The notes: generated from the sequence alone by a model not told the origin. A stretch of DNA of 64,000 bases from Bacillus gobiensis (GCF_001278705.1 NZ_CP012600.1:3941417-4005416); one strand, 5' to 3'; counted from the stretch's first letter, positions 44,780 to 54,922 are shown. A program made the numbers and translations.

Positions 44780-45778
44780 TCATTCATTATTGATTCGCAA
44801 AAGCAATTTTCCAACAGTGTTTTTTCCTTCTAACAGTACGTGGGCATCAATTACTTCATCTAATGAAAATACTCCGAATATTTCTGCGTGAATTTCTTTT
44901 CTGGCAAGCATTTGCAGGGCCTCTTTAGCTGCTTTTCCAACGATTTGAGGAGCAGTTTGCGCATAAGATCCCAAAGCGAATCCAGAGACGCTTTTATTGG
45001 ACATCCATAGCTGGTTCGAAGAGAAGGGTACATCCTCTTTTCCGCTTGCGTTCCCCACAACAATCAATTGACCAAACGGGCGAAGCACTTCCAAGCTCTG
45101 TTCCCGCATATCTCCTCCAACCGGGTCGAATACCGTATGTACTCCTTTTTGCTCAGTTGCCTGAAGGATTTGCTTCTTAAAATCGGATCGGAGAAACAAT
45201 TCATCATAGTCGAATGATGCACCACACTTCATTTTCTCTGCACTTCCGACAGTTCCGAAAACCTTGCCTGCTCCTAATTTCTTTGCCACTTGCCCTAAGA
45301 AACTGCCAAGTCCGCCGACAGCTCATGAAACAAGGATCGTGTCATTTACCTGCATTTTATTTACATGTTTAATAGCCATATAAGCTGTTGTGAGATTCAC
45401 TATGGAAGCTGCTGCAGCATCCAGACTCAGATCAGCCCCCAATTGATCAAGCGGGATAGTCAAATCAGGTGATACATGGGCAAGCGAAGCATAGCCGCCT
45501 AAATTCATCAACGTCATTGATACAACCGGCTGGCCAGTATAAAATCCTTCGACACCTTCCCCGACCTCACGTACATATCCCGCCACTTCTAAACCCGGAA
45601 TCAAAGGCATCGGAAAATTCGTACCAAATGCCCCTTTGCGAAGCAAAATATCGACGTAACCTACCCCGGCATAAACAACATCAATCGTTAGCATTCCAGG
45701 ATCGGGCAGAAGGTCGGGTAATTCTCGAAGCTGTAAGTTTTCGGGGTTGCCAAATTGATCGATTACAACTGCTTTCAT
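44780..45778 (-). pseudogene. zinc-type/quinone oxidoreductase (MDR) with internal TGA
   Basis: Two pieces in the same frame, split by TGA at 45323-45325 where the family has a Gly of the Rossmann loop (ILVS-stop-AVGGLGSFLGQVAKKLGAGK). The N-terminal GroES-like domain (MPLIPGLEVAGYVREVGEGV) and the C-terminal NADPH domain are otherwise intact, so one point change (GGA to TGA would do) has broken the gene. Either a recent pseudogene, a sequencing error or a read-through codon. ATG follows CAAGGAGGCATG. Confidence 0.82.
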
Positions 45779-45877
45779 TTTTCATGCCTCCTTGTTTCTT
45801 ATATTCATATTTTATGAAACAAAGAGAGAGGCAAACAGTGTTCAATTATACTGGTATAAAAACTACCTGGATGGAGA

Positions 45878-46675
45878 TCAATCCGAAAGAGGTGTAAACA
45901 CACAGCAATGGAGATCGGCATTCCCGTTAATGTGGCCGAAACTGTTCAATTGAAACGATATGATTCCTTCTTCGGGATGATTGAATGTCAATTTCCGTGC
46001 TGTCTTTCTTTGGACATCGTGAAGTTGCCATAAATCCGAAAACTCTTTGCTTTCCTTACAGATTTTCCGGACAAAAGCTTCAAACCAAGGGTCTCCAGGC
46101 TGTTGATCAAAATTCGAACGAAATACCGCTACTGAAAATTGGGCAAATTCATTCCAATTAACCAAATTCTTACGCAGGAATGGATTCAAAAATATTAAAC
46201 GGGTCATATTCCGTTCTTCAGAAGGGATTTCGTCAAAATTAGCGATTATTTTTGAAGCCATCTTATTCCATGCAAGCACTACTGTCCGGTTGTTCGCAAT
46301 AATTGCAGGGTATGGCATATGATCAATGATTCTTTGCAGCCCGGTATCCATAATTTCTGATTGGTTGGAAGGGTTCTTTGGCTCGCTATAATGAGAAAGC
46401 CTGAGCAAATGATGTTGCTCATCGGGGGATAATTGAAGGGCTCTGCCAATACTTTCAATTACTTCTCTTGAAGCTGAAACGTGTCTCCCTTGTTCCAGCC
46501 ACGTATACCAGGTTGTGCTGACACCTGCCAGCTGAGCAACCTCTTCTCTGCGCAATCCTGGTGTTCTCCTTCTTCCGTAGGAGCCTAGAATACCGGCCTC
46601 CTCAGGTTGAATTCGTTCCCGGCGGGATTTTAGAAAATCTCCGAGTGTTTTATATATTTTGATTTCTAAAGTCAT
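45878..46675 (-). CDS. XRE-family regulator with MmyB-like ligand domain
   Basis: About 265 residues from the ATG (TLEIKIYKTLGDFLKSRRER) after AAGGAGG. HTH LRREEVAQLAGVSTTWYTWLEQGR, then a PAS-like MmyB domain (ALQLSPDEQHHLLRL, PAIIANNRTVVLAWNKMA). These control oxidoreductase genes in response to an unknown, perhaps lipid-like, ligand. It precedes the MDR and AKR genes on the same strand and probably governs them. Confidence 0.85.
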   Translation of the reverse strand: MTLEIKIYKTLGDFLKSRRERIQPEEAGILGSYGRRRTPGLRREEVAQLAGVSTTWYTWLEQGRHVSASREVIESIGRALQLSPDEQHHLLRLSHYSEPKNPSNQSEIMDTGLQRIIDHMPYPAIIANNRTVVLAWNKMASKIIANFDEIPSEERNMTRLIFLNPFLRKNLVNWNEFAQFSVAVFRSNFDQQPGDPWFEAFVRKICKESKEFSDLWQLHDVQRKTARKLTFNHPEEGIISFQLNSFGHINGNADLHCCVFTPLSD

Positions 46676-46750
46676 CGGAATTCCTCCTTGCCATAACATA
46701 CCTCTGTATTCTTTTCTTGATTTCATTATTATTTCCTTCTGTAAACAAAA

Positions 46751-46780
46751 AAACTGCCCGAAAATTTCGGGCAGTCTTTT
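46751..46780 (-). terminator. terminator of yczE
   Basis: ACTGCCCGAAA pairs with TTTCGGGCAGT; the minus strand continues TTTTTTTGTT. Confidence 0.85.
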
Positions 46781-46785
46781 GGAAT

Positions 46786-47427
46786 CTAGGACACAGCTTG
46801 GTTTTGTTTGCTGACACTCGTACTGCTGTTTTTTGATTTTGCTGATTCGATTAGGTTGTTAAACATGCCGACTAAGAATCCTAAAAGCAGGACACTGACG
46901 ATTGAACCAATTCCAATAGGACCTCGGAAAATAATAGCAAGTATAAAGGCTGTTCCTTCTCCAACTGTTTTTGTGGTACTCATTTTCCATCCAAATCGTT
47001 TTGAAAGAGCCAGCATCAGTTCATCATTTGGAAGCGGTGCAAACCGAGCCTGAAGATAGATGGAAATTCCTAATGCAAGAATGACAATGCCAGCGAGATA
47101 TAAGCCCCAGCGAAGAGGGAGACTTTCAAGTTCTATGAAGCTTAAAAGATTTAAATTTAATAAATCTACATAAAACCCCAGAAGAATGATAGGGATAAAT
47201 CCTCCAACGTTTGGCAAAGCCTTTCTAATGATACTGTTAATGACAATAAGTATACCTAAAACAATAAATATCCAAGAACCTGCAGTTAATCCGACATTCT
47301 CCGCTAAACCAACATACAGAGCGTCCCATGGGGCAGTTCCTACATCTGCTTTAATCATTAATACAACACCAAATGCCAAAACAAAGAGTCCGCCTAGATA
47401 AAGTACTGCTCTTTTTAAAATATCCAT
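46786..47427 (-). CDS. yczE: YczE/YyaS-family membrane protein
   Basis: 213 residues with five or six helices. GVVLMIKADVGTAPWDALYVGLAENVGLTAGSW at the N-terminus and YLQARFAPLPNDELMLAL are typical of YczE/YitT-like membrane proteins, which influence amino-acid or surfactin-related export in B. subtilis; the mechanism is unknown. AGGGAGGAACACT precedes the ATG. Confidence 0.82.
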   Translation of the reverse strand: MDILKRAVLYLGGLFVLAFGVVLMIKADVGTAPWDALYVGLAENVGLTAGSWIFIVLGILIVINSIIRKALPNVGGFIPIILLGFYVDLLNLNLLSFIELESLPLRWGLYLAGIVILALGISIYLQARFAPLPNDELMLALSKRFGWKMSTTKTVGEGTAFILAIIFRGPIGIGSIVSVLLLGFLVGMFNNLIESAKSKNSSTSVSKQNQAVS

Positions 47428-47975
47428 TATAGTGTTCCTCCCTCTTTTTTTGCTGCATCAACAGTTAATTGGTAAACAATAATATTTAAGGGTCATTGAG
47501 ATTCTCCATTTCTTGAAAAATTGTGTAATCGTTCACAATAATGAAATGGCTTTCATAGAAGTGTGTATGTTACCTTACACTTAATCCAAGGATGCGTTTT
47601 CAAAATCAATTGAGCTATCTTTTCTAGTTACTGAAGTTTTCATTTTACTGGAACCGTATTCAAATTATCAAATAGATTACAAATCCTTTAGACTAATAAG
47701 AAAGCGGATGCATAAACCTATAAAAATAAATAAAATTTATGTATTTCAAATTTAACATATTAATTAGGTTGCTGTAAATGGTTCGATACTCCTTTTCGAG
47801 CAATTTATTAATAATTGCTTATAAATAGGAAGTATAGGCATAAGGTATTAGCACATTATAGAAGGAGTTTTGAAAGGGAGAGTGAGAGGATTTTGTGTTT
47901 AGAAAAAACAGTGGAAAGGCCGCTTAATTATTCTAAAGCAGCCTTGGTGAGTGCTATATTTCTACTATTTGTCTA
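47428..47975. other. 550-base gap
   Basis: Holds the yczE promoter on the minus strand. Around 47572-47590 a CCTTACACTTAATCCAAGG inverted repeat resembles MerR-type operator spacing, but no regulator adjoins. No gene supported. Confidence 0.3.
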
Positions 47976-48788
47976 TCATTTAACCGATCCACGCGTCACA
48001 CCGCTAATAATCCACTTTTGTGCAAACATGTAAACAACAAGCATCGGAAGCAGTGCCATTAAATATGAAGCAAAGGCGAGATTATAGTTGGTGCTGAATT
48101 GTCCCTGAAAGACGAATTGTGTCAGAGGCAGAGTCGCTTGGTTGGGATCGCTTAATAACACGAGCGGAAGCAAAAAATCGTTCCATGTTGATAAACATTG
48201 CAGGATGGCGACAGTTGCATTGATTGGAGTGAGCAAAGGGAAAATGACTTTCCAAAATATTTTCCAATGTCCGGCACCGTCAATAATCGCTGCTTCTTCC
48301 AAGGCAATAGGTATGGATTTAATATAACCTACATAAACAAAGACATTGAAAGAAAGGGCATAAACTACGTAAAGAAAGATTAATCCGATTGGGTTATCCA
48401 TCCCAAGAGAACCGGCTTGTTTCACAATGGGCAGCATTAAAATCGGAAATGGAATAAACATGGCGCTGATAAAAAAGTAATAGATATATCGATAGAAGCG
48501 TTTATGCATATTACGAGCAATCGCGTAAGCTACCATTGAATTCGTCAAAAGCGTCAAAATGACTACACTAATGGTAATGAAAGCACTGTTTTTAAAGGCG
48601 TTATAAAAATTGGTCAGCCGAATTGCTTCAGAAAAGTTTGAAAGCGAGAGTTGGTTCGGAAGACTTACGAATGATTGAGCCAATTCTTCAGGCGTTTTAA
48701 ATGCAACGGTCACAGCTAAATATAGCGGAAACAGAATGAATAGTGCACCTATAGCTAAGAGTATGGTTATGATGAAATTTCTCTTCAT
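47976..48788 (-). CDS. alpha-glucoside ABC permease, MalG type
   Basis: 270 residues, six helices. EAA loop ALEEAAIIDGAGHWKIFWKVIFP and the ending QKWIISGVTRGSVK are MalG-like. Partners the preceding permease; its ATG directly follows that gene's stop. Substrate inferred from the oligo-1,6-glucosidase gene across the regulator. Confidence 0.87.
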   Translation of the reverse strand: MKRNFIITILLAIGALFILFPLYLAVTVAFKTPEELAQSFVSLPNQLSLSNFSEAIRLTNFYNAFKNSAFITISVVILTLLTNSMVAYAIARNMHKRFYRYIYYFFISAMFIPFPILMLPIVKQAGSLGMDNPIGLIFLYVVYALSFNVFVYVGYIKSIPIALEEAAIIDGAGHWKIFWKVIFPLLTPINATVAILQCLSTWNDFLLPLVLLSDPNQATLPLTQFVFQGQFSTNYNLAFASYLMALLPMLVVYMFAQKWIISGVTRGSVK

Positions 48789-49649
48789 TTACATATCAAC
48801 CTCTCTTTTTTGCAGCAATTTGATTTGTAGTATGGAAATTGTTGCAAGGACAATGAAATATATGACTGCGTTTGCAGATTGGTAAGCAAACTGTCCGCTT
48901 GCAAATCCGCCTTTGTAAATCAGATAAGAAATCGATTCTGTAGCTGTTCCGGGTCCGCCACCTGTTAACGCGACAACTTGGTCGAACACCATAAGAGCCC
49001 CTTTCATTGCCAACACCATATTTATCGTAAAAAATGGGGCAATAAGCGGAAAGGTGATTTTCCAAAACTTTCTCCAGCCATTTGCTCCATCAATTTCGGC
49101 TGCTTCATAGATATCTTCATCCACAGTTTGAAGGCCGGCGAGATAGAGAATCGTATTAAAAGCAATTGATTGCCAGACGGCTACGACAACAATTCCAATC
49201 CATGCCAGATTCGGATCTCCTAATATATTTTTTGATAATCCATCGATTCCTAAAGAAGTACCGATTTCAGGAAGGATATTAGCAAAAATATAGTTGAAAA
49301 TATAGGAGACAATGAGAACGCTTAAAATATTAGGAATAAAGTAAATGCCTCTGAAAAATGTTTTTAACCGATTGATTTTATGCAAGCCGATTGCGATCAA
49401 AAGACTCAGAGCATTAACCAAAACAGTGGATACAATAGCGAACTGAAAAGTAAAAAGATATGACTTTAGTACCCGTTCATCTTGAAAGACAAGAAAGTAG
49501 TTTTTCAGACCAACAAATTCATAGCTTCCGAAGCCGGCATAATTCGTAAAGCTGTAGTACATTCCCTGGAGAACGGGAAACGTGTGGAAAATGATAAATA
49601 AAAGCAGCGCCGGCAAGGTTAATATCAAGTAGAATTTTGTAGATTTCAT
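48789..49649 (-). CDS. alpha-glucoside ABC permease, MalF type
   Basis: 286 residues, six helices. EAA loop DIYEAAEIDGANGWRKFWKITFP, then VVALTGGGPGTATESISYLIY. First of the two permease genes, 30 bases behind the binding-protein gene. Stop and next start are adjacent. Confidence 0.87.
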   Translation of the reverse strand: MKSTKFYLILTLPALLLFIIFHTFPVLQGMYYSFTNYAGFGSYEFVGLKNYFLVFQDERVLKSYLFTFQFAIVSTVLVNALSLLIAIGLHKINRLKTFFRGIYFIPNILSVLIVSYIFNYIFANILPEIGTSLGIDGLSKNILGDPNLAWIGIVVVAVWQSIAFNTILYLAGLQTVDEDIYEAAEIDGANGWRKFWKITFPLIAPFFTINMVLAMKGALMVFDQVVALTGGGPGTATESISYLIYKGGFASGQFAYQSANAVIYFIVLATISILQIKLLQKREVDM

Positions 49650-49679
49650 AATGATCCTCCTCGTTTAATAAGAGCTCTA

Positions 49680-50918
49680 TTAAAACCGGCTTCTCTCATT
49701 GATCTTATCCCATTCTTGATCCAATTTTTTTAGAAACCTATCTTTGTTTTTCGTAATCAGAAATTCCTGCACAAGGTTTTCCGGTCCTAATCCAAGGGGA
49801 TATGCATGATCGGGAAATCCAGTAACCCGGTTGTCTTCGAAATAAGGTTGTAACCCTTCTAGGTATTTGTTTTCCTGAAAAACATTGCCGGATGTTGCAA
49901 ACATGTTCTGGTTTTCAATATATGCTTTTACATTTTCCGGTTCGAAAAGAAAATTGATAAATTTCATCGCTTCTTCGGGATGCTCGGCATGCTTTGACAT
50001 AAGCAATGTCGTATCAATACCTGTCACCAGTTTGTTCTCACTTTCTTTATCGGATGAAGGAAACGCTGTCATTCCAATGTTCGCATCAGGATTGTTTTTC
50101 AAAATTTCTGGAACGGCCCAGTTGCCTTGCAGGTAAAAAACACCTTCTCCTTTTGCAAAGGCGACGCTTCCGTCGGCATAGTTTCTTCCAAAGATGTCGT
50201 CCTGGCCATATTCGAGAAGCTGAAGCATTCTGTCAGCAATAACGCCGTATTGTTCCCCAAAAGATGTTTGCTTCTCGTTTTTTTCTTCTGCAAAATTTTC
50301 GCTCTGCAAATTGCCAGCAAGAGAATTTAAAATAGGGAGAGCGGTCCAGCTGTCTTTTAATGTAAACTGAATGGGAACCTCTCCCTTTTCTTTGGCTGTA
50401 TCAAGCATTGATATAAATTCATCCCACGTTTTTGGCGGGTCACCGAAGCCCAGCTGTTTTAATTTGTCTTTGTTATAAACGAGACCGTTGGCGTTTACGC
50501 TATAGGGAAGGCCGATTATTTCGTTTTTCTTTAAATTATTTTCTGTGGCGAGAATGTCTAGATAAGTAGGCTCAATCTTTTTGGTGACTTCTTCATCGGC
50601 CAGGTTTCTTAATACGCCTGCTTTGGCAATATCCCTGAAAGTGCCGAGAGACATAACATCCGGAAGGCTTTCTTTGGCCACTCGTGTGCGAATAACGGTA
50701 TCCGCATCAGGCGGGGCAATTAGCTGAACTTTTATCTCTGGGTTTTCCTTCTCGAATTTTTCAATGAGCTGTTTAAGGATGGTTATGTTTTCACTTTTGT
50801 TAGAAAAAAATTCGATTTTTGTGACTTTTTCTGATGAAACTGTAGGATGACTATTGCAGCCTGTGATGAATAAAAACAAGAAACTTAGCAAAAAAATAGT
50901 TAACCATTTCATTCCCAT
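49680..50918 (-). CDS. sugar ABC substrate-binding lipoprotein
   Basis: About 412 residues from MGMKWLTIFLLSF after AAGGGGGAATTG. Lipobox ITGC (Cys about 20). SBP type-1 fold: KIEFFSNKSENITILKQLIEKFEKENPEIKV, PYSVNANGLVYNKDKLKQLGF. Captures an oligosaccharide outside the cell. No ATPase gene follows, so a shared MsmX-like ATPase must drive transport. Confidence 0.87.
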   Translation of the reverse strand: MGMKWLTIFLLSFLFLFITGCNSHPTVSSEKVTKIEFFSNKSENITILKQLIEKFEKENPEIKVQLIAPPDADTVIRTRVAKESLPDVMSLGTFRDIAKAGVLRNLADEEVTKKIEPTYLDILATENNLKKNEIIGLPYSVNANGLVYNKDKLKQLGFGDPPKTWDEFISMLDTAKEKGEVPIQFTLKDSWTALPILNSLAGNLQSENFAEEKNEKQTSFGEQYGVIADRMLQLLEYGQDDIFGRNYADGSVAFAKGEGVFYLQGNWAVPEILKNNPDANIGMTAFPSSDKESENKLVTGIDTTLLMSKHAEHPEEAMKFINFLFEPENVKAYIENQNMFATSGNVFQENKYLEGLQPYFEDNRVTGFPDHAYPLGLGPENLVQEFLITKNKDRFLKKLDQEWDKINERSRF

Positions 50919-50953
50919 CAATTCCCCCTTGTTGTACAACGCTTACATTTTAC

Positions 50954-50966
50954 GTAAACGCTTTCC
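50954..50966 (-). promoter_or_regulatory. LacI-type operator before the sugar importer
   Basis: GGAAAGCGTTTAC on the minus strand, between the importer's start and the divergent regulator. The same core lies at 51114 and, as a full palindrome, at 52164. Confidence 0.55.
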
Positions 50967-51075
50967 CTATTTTCTAGATTATTTTGCAAATTTCATTTTG
51001 TCAACTCCTAAATATTTTATATTCTGACGAAATCTGCACGTGAACCTTTGATTCGTCAGAGTTTTTATTTTTTTG

Positions 51076-51128
51076 TTGACTTATGTTCGAGTGGTTTTAT
51101 ATACTCTTTATAAGAAAGCGTTTACTCG
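51076..51128 (+). promoter_or_regulatory. promoter and operator of the LacI-type regulator
   Basis: TTGACT (51076-51081) and TATACT (51100-51105), spaced 18; AGAAAGCGTTTACTC at 51113-51127 sits at about the start of transcription, fitting autorepression. The core also resembles a CcpA cre site. Confidence 0.6.
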
Positions 51129-51142
51129 AAGGTGTGATCATT

Positions 51143-52147
51143 GTGAAACCAACGATCAAAGATGTTGCCCAAAAAGCCAATGTCTCTATAGCAACAGTGT
51201 CAAGAATATTAAATAACGAAAAGGGTTATGGTGAAGAAACGCGCAAAAAAGTCCTGTCCGTTATTCGGGAACTCGGGTATCAACCGAATGCCGTTGCCAG
51301 GGGACTGATTAACAAGAAAACACAGTCCATTGGAGTTGTGTTTCCTTATGTGTCGAATATGTATTCTGGTGAAGTGTTGTCAGGTATTGAAGAAGCTGCT
51401 TATAAGTCAGACTTTAGTGTCGTTATTTGTAATACAGACGGCCAGCAGGAGCGCACGCTGCGAAATTTAAAGATGCTTGCCGAAAAACAAGTCGACTGTA
51501 TTATTTTCGTTAGTGAAATGGTCAGCGAGGAGACGGCGAAATTTCTTTTAAACACGAGCATCCCTGTGCTTTTGATTTCAACGAAGTCAGAAATGTATCC
51601 ATTGCCTTATATTAAAACGGATGATCAATTTGCAGCTTTTTCAGCAGTAAATTATCTCATTCAGAGCGGCCACCGGGATATCGCGATGCTTGCGGGACCG
51701 ATATCTGATCCGATTGCCGGCAGTACAAGAATAAAAGGGTACACACAAGCTTTAACTTCAGCAGGATTCCCGGTTAAAGAGGAAAATATTATTAAAGTGA
51801 ATGGTTTTAGTTTTGAAGATGGACTAGAAGGGTATGAAATCTTAAAGAATGTGAAGAGCCAGTGTACAGCGGTTTTTGCCGCCAGCGATGAGATAGCGCT
51901 TGGCGTTATTTCGGCCGCTTACCAGAATCATGTCAGCATACCTGAAGAGCTTTCAATCATCGGCTATGATAATTTAAAGCTCGCAGAAATGGCAGTACCG
52001 CCTTTAACGACAGTTGCCCAGCCGCTGAAAGAAATGGGGAAAATGGCTGTAGAGATGCTGTGTGATCATATTCAATCCGGAAAAGAATTAAACAGCATCA
52101 TAATGCCTCATAAAATCGTTGAAAGACAATCGGTTAAACGATATTAA
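51143..52147 (+). CDS. LacI-family regulator of alpha-glucoside use
   Basis: About 334 residues from the GTG (KPTIKDVAQKANVS) after AAGGTG. HTH DVAQKANVSIATVSRILNN, hinge YQPNAVARGLINKKT, then the effector core (FASDEIALGVISAAYQ, IIGYDNLKLAEMAVPPLTTVAQP). It lies between the divergent importer and malL; the GTAAACG boxes near all three starts are its likely operators. Confidence 0.87.
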   Translation: MKPTIKDVAQKANVSIATVSRILNNEKGYGEETRKKVLSVIRELGYQPNAVARGLINKKTQSIGVVFPYVSNMYSGEVLSGIEEAAYKSDFSVVICNTDGQQERTLRNLKMLAEKQVDCIIFVSEMVSEETAKFLLNTSIPVLLISTKSEMYPLPYIKTDDQFAAFSAVNYLIQSGHRDIAMLAGPISDPIAGSTRIKGYTQALTSAGFPVKEENIIKVNGFSFEDGLEGYEILKNVKSQCTAVFAASDEIALGVISAAYQNHVSIPEELSIIGYDNLKLAEMAVPPLTTVAQPLKEMGKMAVEMLCDHIQSGKELNSIIMPHKIVERQSVKRY

Positions 52148-52163
52148 AAATTTTGTCTACAAA

Positions 52164-52175
52164 GTAAACGTTTAC
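52164..52175. promoter_or_regulatory. palindromic operator before malL
   Basis: GTAAACGTTTAC, a perfect 12-base palindrome just upstream of the malL ribosome site (GGGGGAG). It may act as a roadblock or mark an internal promoter. Confidence 0.55.
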
Positions 52176-52194
52176 TCAAAAAGGGGGAGAAACG

Positions 52195-53865
52195 ATGGAA
52201 CAGCAATGGTGGAAAGAAGCGGTCGTTTATCAAATTTACCCGAGGAGCTTTAAAGACAGCAACGGAGACGGAATTGGAGACATTCAAGGCATTATTTCTA
52301 AGCTGGATTATCTAAAACTTCTTGGAATTGACGTAATATGGCTATCTCCGGTCTATGATTCACCTAATGACGATAATGGGTATGACATTCGCAATTATAC
52401 AGAAATCATGCAGGAGTTCGGGTCAATGGAGGATATAGACGAGTTAATCGCTGAGGCTCATCGAAAAGGTATTAAAATTGTGATGGATCTTGTCGTTAAT
52501 CATACGTCTGATGAGCATGAGTGGTTTTTAGAATCGAAATCATCAAAGGATAATCCGAAAAGAGATTTCTATATTTGGAGAGAAGGAAACGGAGATGAGG
52601 CCCCTAATAACTGGGAGTCGATGTTTAGAGGCTCGGCTTGGGAATATAATGAACCAACAGAAGATTATTATTTACATTTATTTTCAAAAAAACAGCCGGA
52701 TTTAAATTGGGAAAACCCTGCTCTGCGCCAGGAAGTATATAAAATGATGACATGGTGGGCGGAGAAAGGCATCGACGGATTTCGAATGGATGTCATCAAT
52801 TTTATTTCCAAACACCCAGACCTGCCGGATGGAGAGAAATCTCACGGAAAAGAATTCGGAAACGGTGCACCTTTCTTTATGAACGGTCCGAAGATACATG
52901 ACTACCTTCAGGAAATGAACAAGGAAGTTCTCAGCCGTTACGATCTGATGACTGTCGGGGAAATGCCGGGTGTCGACGTGGAAGAGGCCCGGAAATACAC
53001 GGATAGCAGCCGGAACGAAGTCAACATGGTGTTCCAATTTGAGCACATGGGTGTCGGAGATGGAGTAGAAGAAGGAAAATGGAGTAATAATGCATGGGAG
53101 CTGAATGAATTAAAGGAAATATTGTCCAGGTGGCAAAATGGCTTGGAAACAACAGGATGGAATAGCCTGTACTGGAATAACCACGATCAGCCAAGGGTTG
53201 TTTCCCGCTTTGGAAACGATGGCCAGTATCGGGTGGAGTCAGCTAAAATGCTCGCGACCCTGCTTCATATGATGAAAGGCACACCGTATATTTATCAAGG
53301 TGAAGAGCTGGGAATGACCAACAGTGAGTTTACATCCGTACATGATTTTAATGATATTGAATCGATAAACTCCTACTATGATTTAAAAAACCGTGCCAAG
53401 TGGGATGAAGAGAAAATCATGAATGCTCTAAAGGCCAGAAGCCGGGATAACGCCCGTACGCCTGTTCAGTGGGATCAAACGGAGCATGCAGGGTTTACCA
53501 CCGGAAATCCATGGCTGGAAGTGAATCCGAATTACAATGACATTAATGCGGAAAAATGTTTAGCCGATAAAAATTCTGTCTTTTATTATTATCAGAAGCT
53601 CATCCAGCTCAGAAAAACATATCCGATCATCGTGCATGGCAAATACGAGCTTATTTTTAAAGAACATCCACAGCTTTTTGCTTATGAGAGGCATTACGAA
53701 GGCAAGAAATTAGTGGTATTATGCAGTTTTTCTCCTGAAAAGATCGATTTTGACTATCCGTCTCTCGATAAAGCAGACGGTAAGGAATTGTTGATTAGCA
53801 ATTATTCGCAGGAGAATCAACCGGAAGCCCTGCGGCCGTATGAAGCGCGTGTGTATTTAATTTAA
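52195..53865 (+). CDS. malL: oligo-1,6-glucosidase (GH13_31)
   Basis: 556 residues. GH13 regions in order: VMDLVVNHTSDEHEW, GFRMDVINFI (nucleophile Asp), TVGEMPG (acid/base Glu) and WNNHDQPR. The VINFI after the nucleophile marks alpha-1,6 preference, as in MalL/IMA, covering isomaltose, isomaltulose and similar sugars. Cytosolic. Cotranscribed with the LacI gene 47 bases upstream. Confidence 0.93.
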   Translation: MEQQWWKEAVVYQIYPRSFKDSNGDGIGDIQGIISKLDYLKLLGIDVIWLSPVYDSPNDDNGYDIRNYTEIMQEFGSMEDIDELIAEAHRKGIKIVMDLVVNHTSDEHEWFLESKSSKDNPKRDFYIWREGNGDEAPNNWESMFRGSAWEYNEPTEDYYLHLFSKKQPDLNWENPALRQEVYKMMTWWAEKGIDGFRMDVINFISKHPDLPDGEKSHGKEFGNGAPFFMNGPKIHDYLQEMNKEVLSRYDLMTVGEMPGVDVEEARKYTDSSRNEVNMVFQFEHMGVGDGVEEGKWSNNAWELNELKEILSRWQNGLETTGWNSLYWNNHDQPRVVSRFGNDGQYRVESAKMLATLLHMMKGTPYIYQGEELGMTNSEFTSVHDFNDIESINSYYDLKNRAKWDEEKIMNALKARSRDNARTPVQWDQTEHAGFTTGNPWLEVNPNYNDINAEKCLADKNSVFYYYQKLIQLRKTYPIIVHGKYELIFKEHPQLFAYERHYEGKKLVVLCSFSPEKIDFDYPSLDKADGKELLISNYSQENQPEALRPYEARVYLI

Positions 53866-53884
53866 TACGAAAGTACGTTTTTTG

Positions 53885-53925
53885 ACCCTGCCCAAAGGTT
53901 TTAGTTTGAGCAGGGTATTTTTTCC
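53885..53925 (+). terminator. terminator of malL
   Basis: ACCCTGC pairs with GCAGGGT, followed by ATTTTTTC. No gene from here to 54136. Confidence 0.75.
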
Positions 53926-54136
53926 ACTTTATATATATCGCCATAGCTTGCTATATTCAATACAATATTCAGGTTAATTTTGTAAGCTTTTTATTACAAA
54001 AACCTTTCAATTCTATTACAGATCCGGGGAATAGGCAGAAATGGTTTATTTTTATGCCAATATCATATAAAATGCGCACTAGATGATTTTCTCGCAATAG
54101 GAAATTATACTTCTTAGCTACGAAAGGAGAAAAATC

Positions 54137-54922
54137 ATGAAAAAATTGATATTTCCATTATTTATAGGATTGTTGGCTTTTGCACTAACTGCATGCTCAT
54201 CCAATGCTGAAGGTGATAAACCAAAAGAGAATAAAAATGAAAATACTGCTCAAGCGGATCAGCAGGATCAGCAAAAGCAACAGCAGGATCAGCAAAAGCA
54301 AATGGAAGAAATGCAAAAGAAAATGGAGCAGCAAAAAATTGAAGATAGCAAAACCGTTGCTATTGTAAATGACAAGGAGCTTTTGGGCAGTGACTACAAT
54401 GCTGTACTAGCTTCATCACAATCCCAGCTTCAACAAATGGGACAAGATCCAACGTCCGAAGAAGCGGCAAAGCAAATAAAAGAACAAACTATCAACAGCT
54501 TGGTGGGACAAACGCTTCTAATTCAAGATGCGGATAAAAAAGGCTATAAAGCATCTGATGATGAAGTAAACAAACAACTAGAAGAAAGCAAGAAACAATA
54601 CAAAAGTGAGAAAGAATTTAACGATGCTGTAAAACAAGCAGGTTTAGATGCTGACAAGCTTAAAGCTCAATTTGCTGAAAGCATTACATTCCAAAAGTAT
54701 GTTGATAAAGAAATAAAAGTAGATGAAGCAACTGACAAAGAAATTCAACAATACTATGATCAAATTTCCCAGCAAGGAAACAGCACAGGTCAAAAGCCTC
54801 CAAAACTAGAGGAAATAAAACCTAAAATCAAAGAACAGCTTGAGCAGCAAAAGAAACAAGAAAAGCTTGTAACAAAGGTTGAAGAGCTTAAGAAACAGTC
54901 AAAAGTCGATATTAAAATATAA
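54137..54922 (+). CDS. SurA_N-domain lipoprotein
   Basis: 261 residues. Signal peptide with lipobox LTAC (Cys about 21), a Gln/Lys-rich coiled linker (QQDQQKQQQDQQKQ, about 40-70), then a SurA N-terminal-like helical domain (VAIVNDKELLGSDYNAVL, IKEQTINSLVGQTLLIQDADKKG). The PpiC rotamase domain of PrsA is absent. Probably a membrane-tethered extracellular chaperone. AAAGGAG precedes the ATG; own terminator follows. Confidence 0.82.
   Translation: MKKLIFPLFIGLLAFALTACSSNAEGDKPKENKNENTAQADQQDQQKQQQDQQKQMEEMQKKMEQQKIEDSKTVAIVNDKELLGSDYNAVLASSQSQLQQMGQDPTSEEAAKQIKEQTINSLVGQTLLIQDADKKGYKASDDEVNKQLEESKKQYKSEKEFNDAVKQAGLDADKLKAQFAESITFQKYVDKEIKVDEATDKEIQQYYDQISQQGNSTGQKPPKLEEIKPKIKEQLEQQKKQEKLVTKVEELKKQSKVDIKI

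Noticed and set aside
47815..48033. 72-residue plus-strand frame
   Set aside because: Overlaps the end of the permease gene antisense and lacks a ribosome site.
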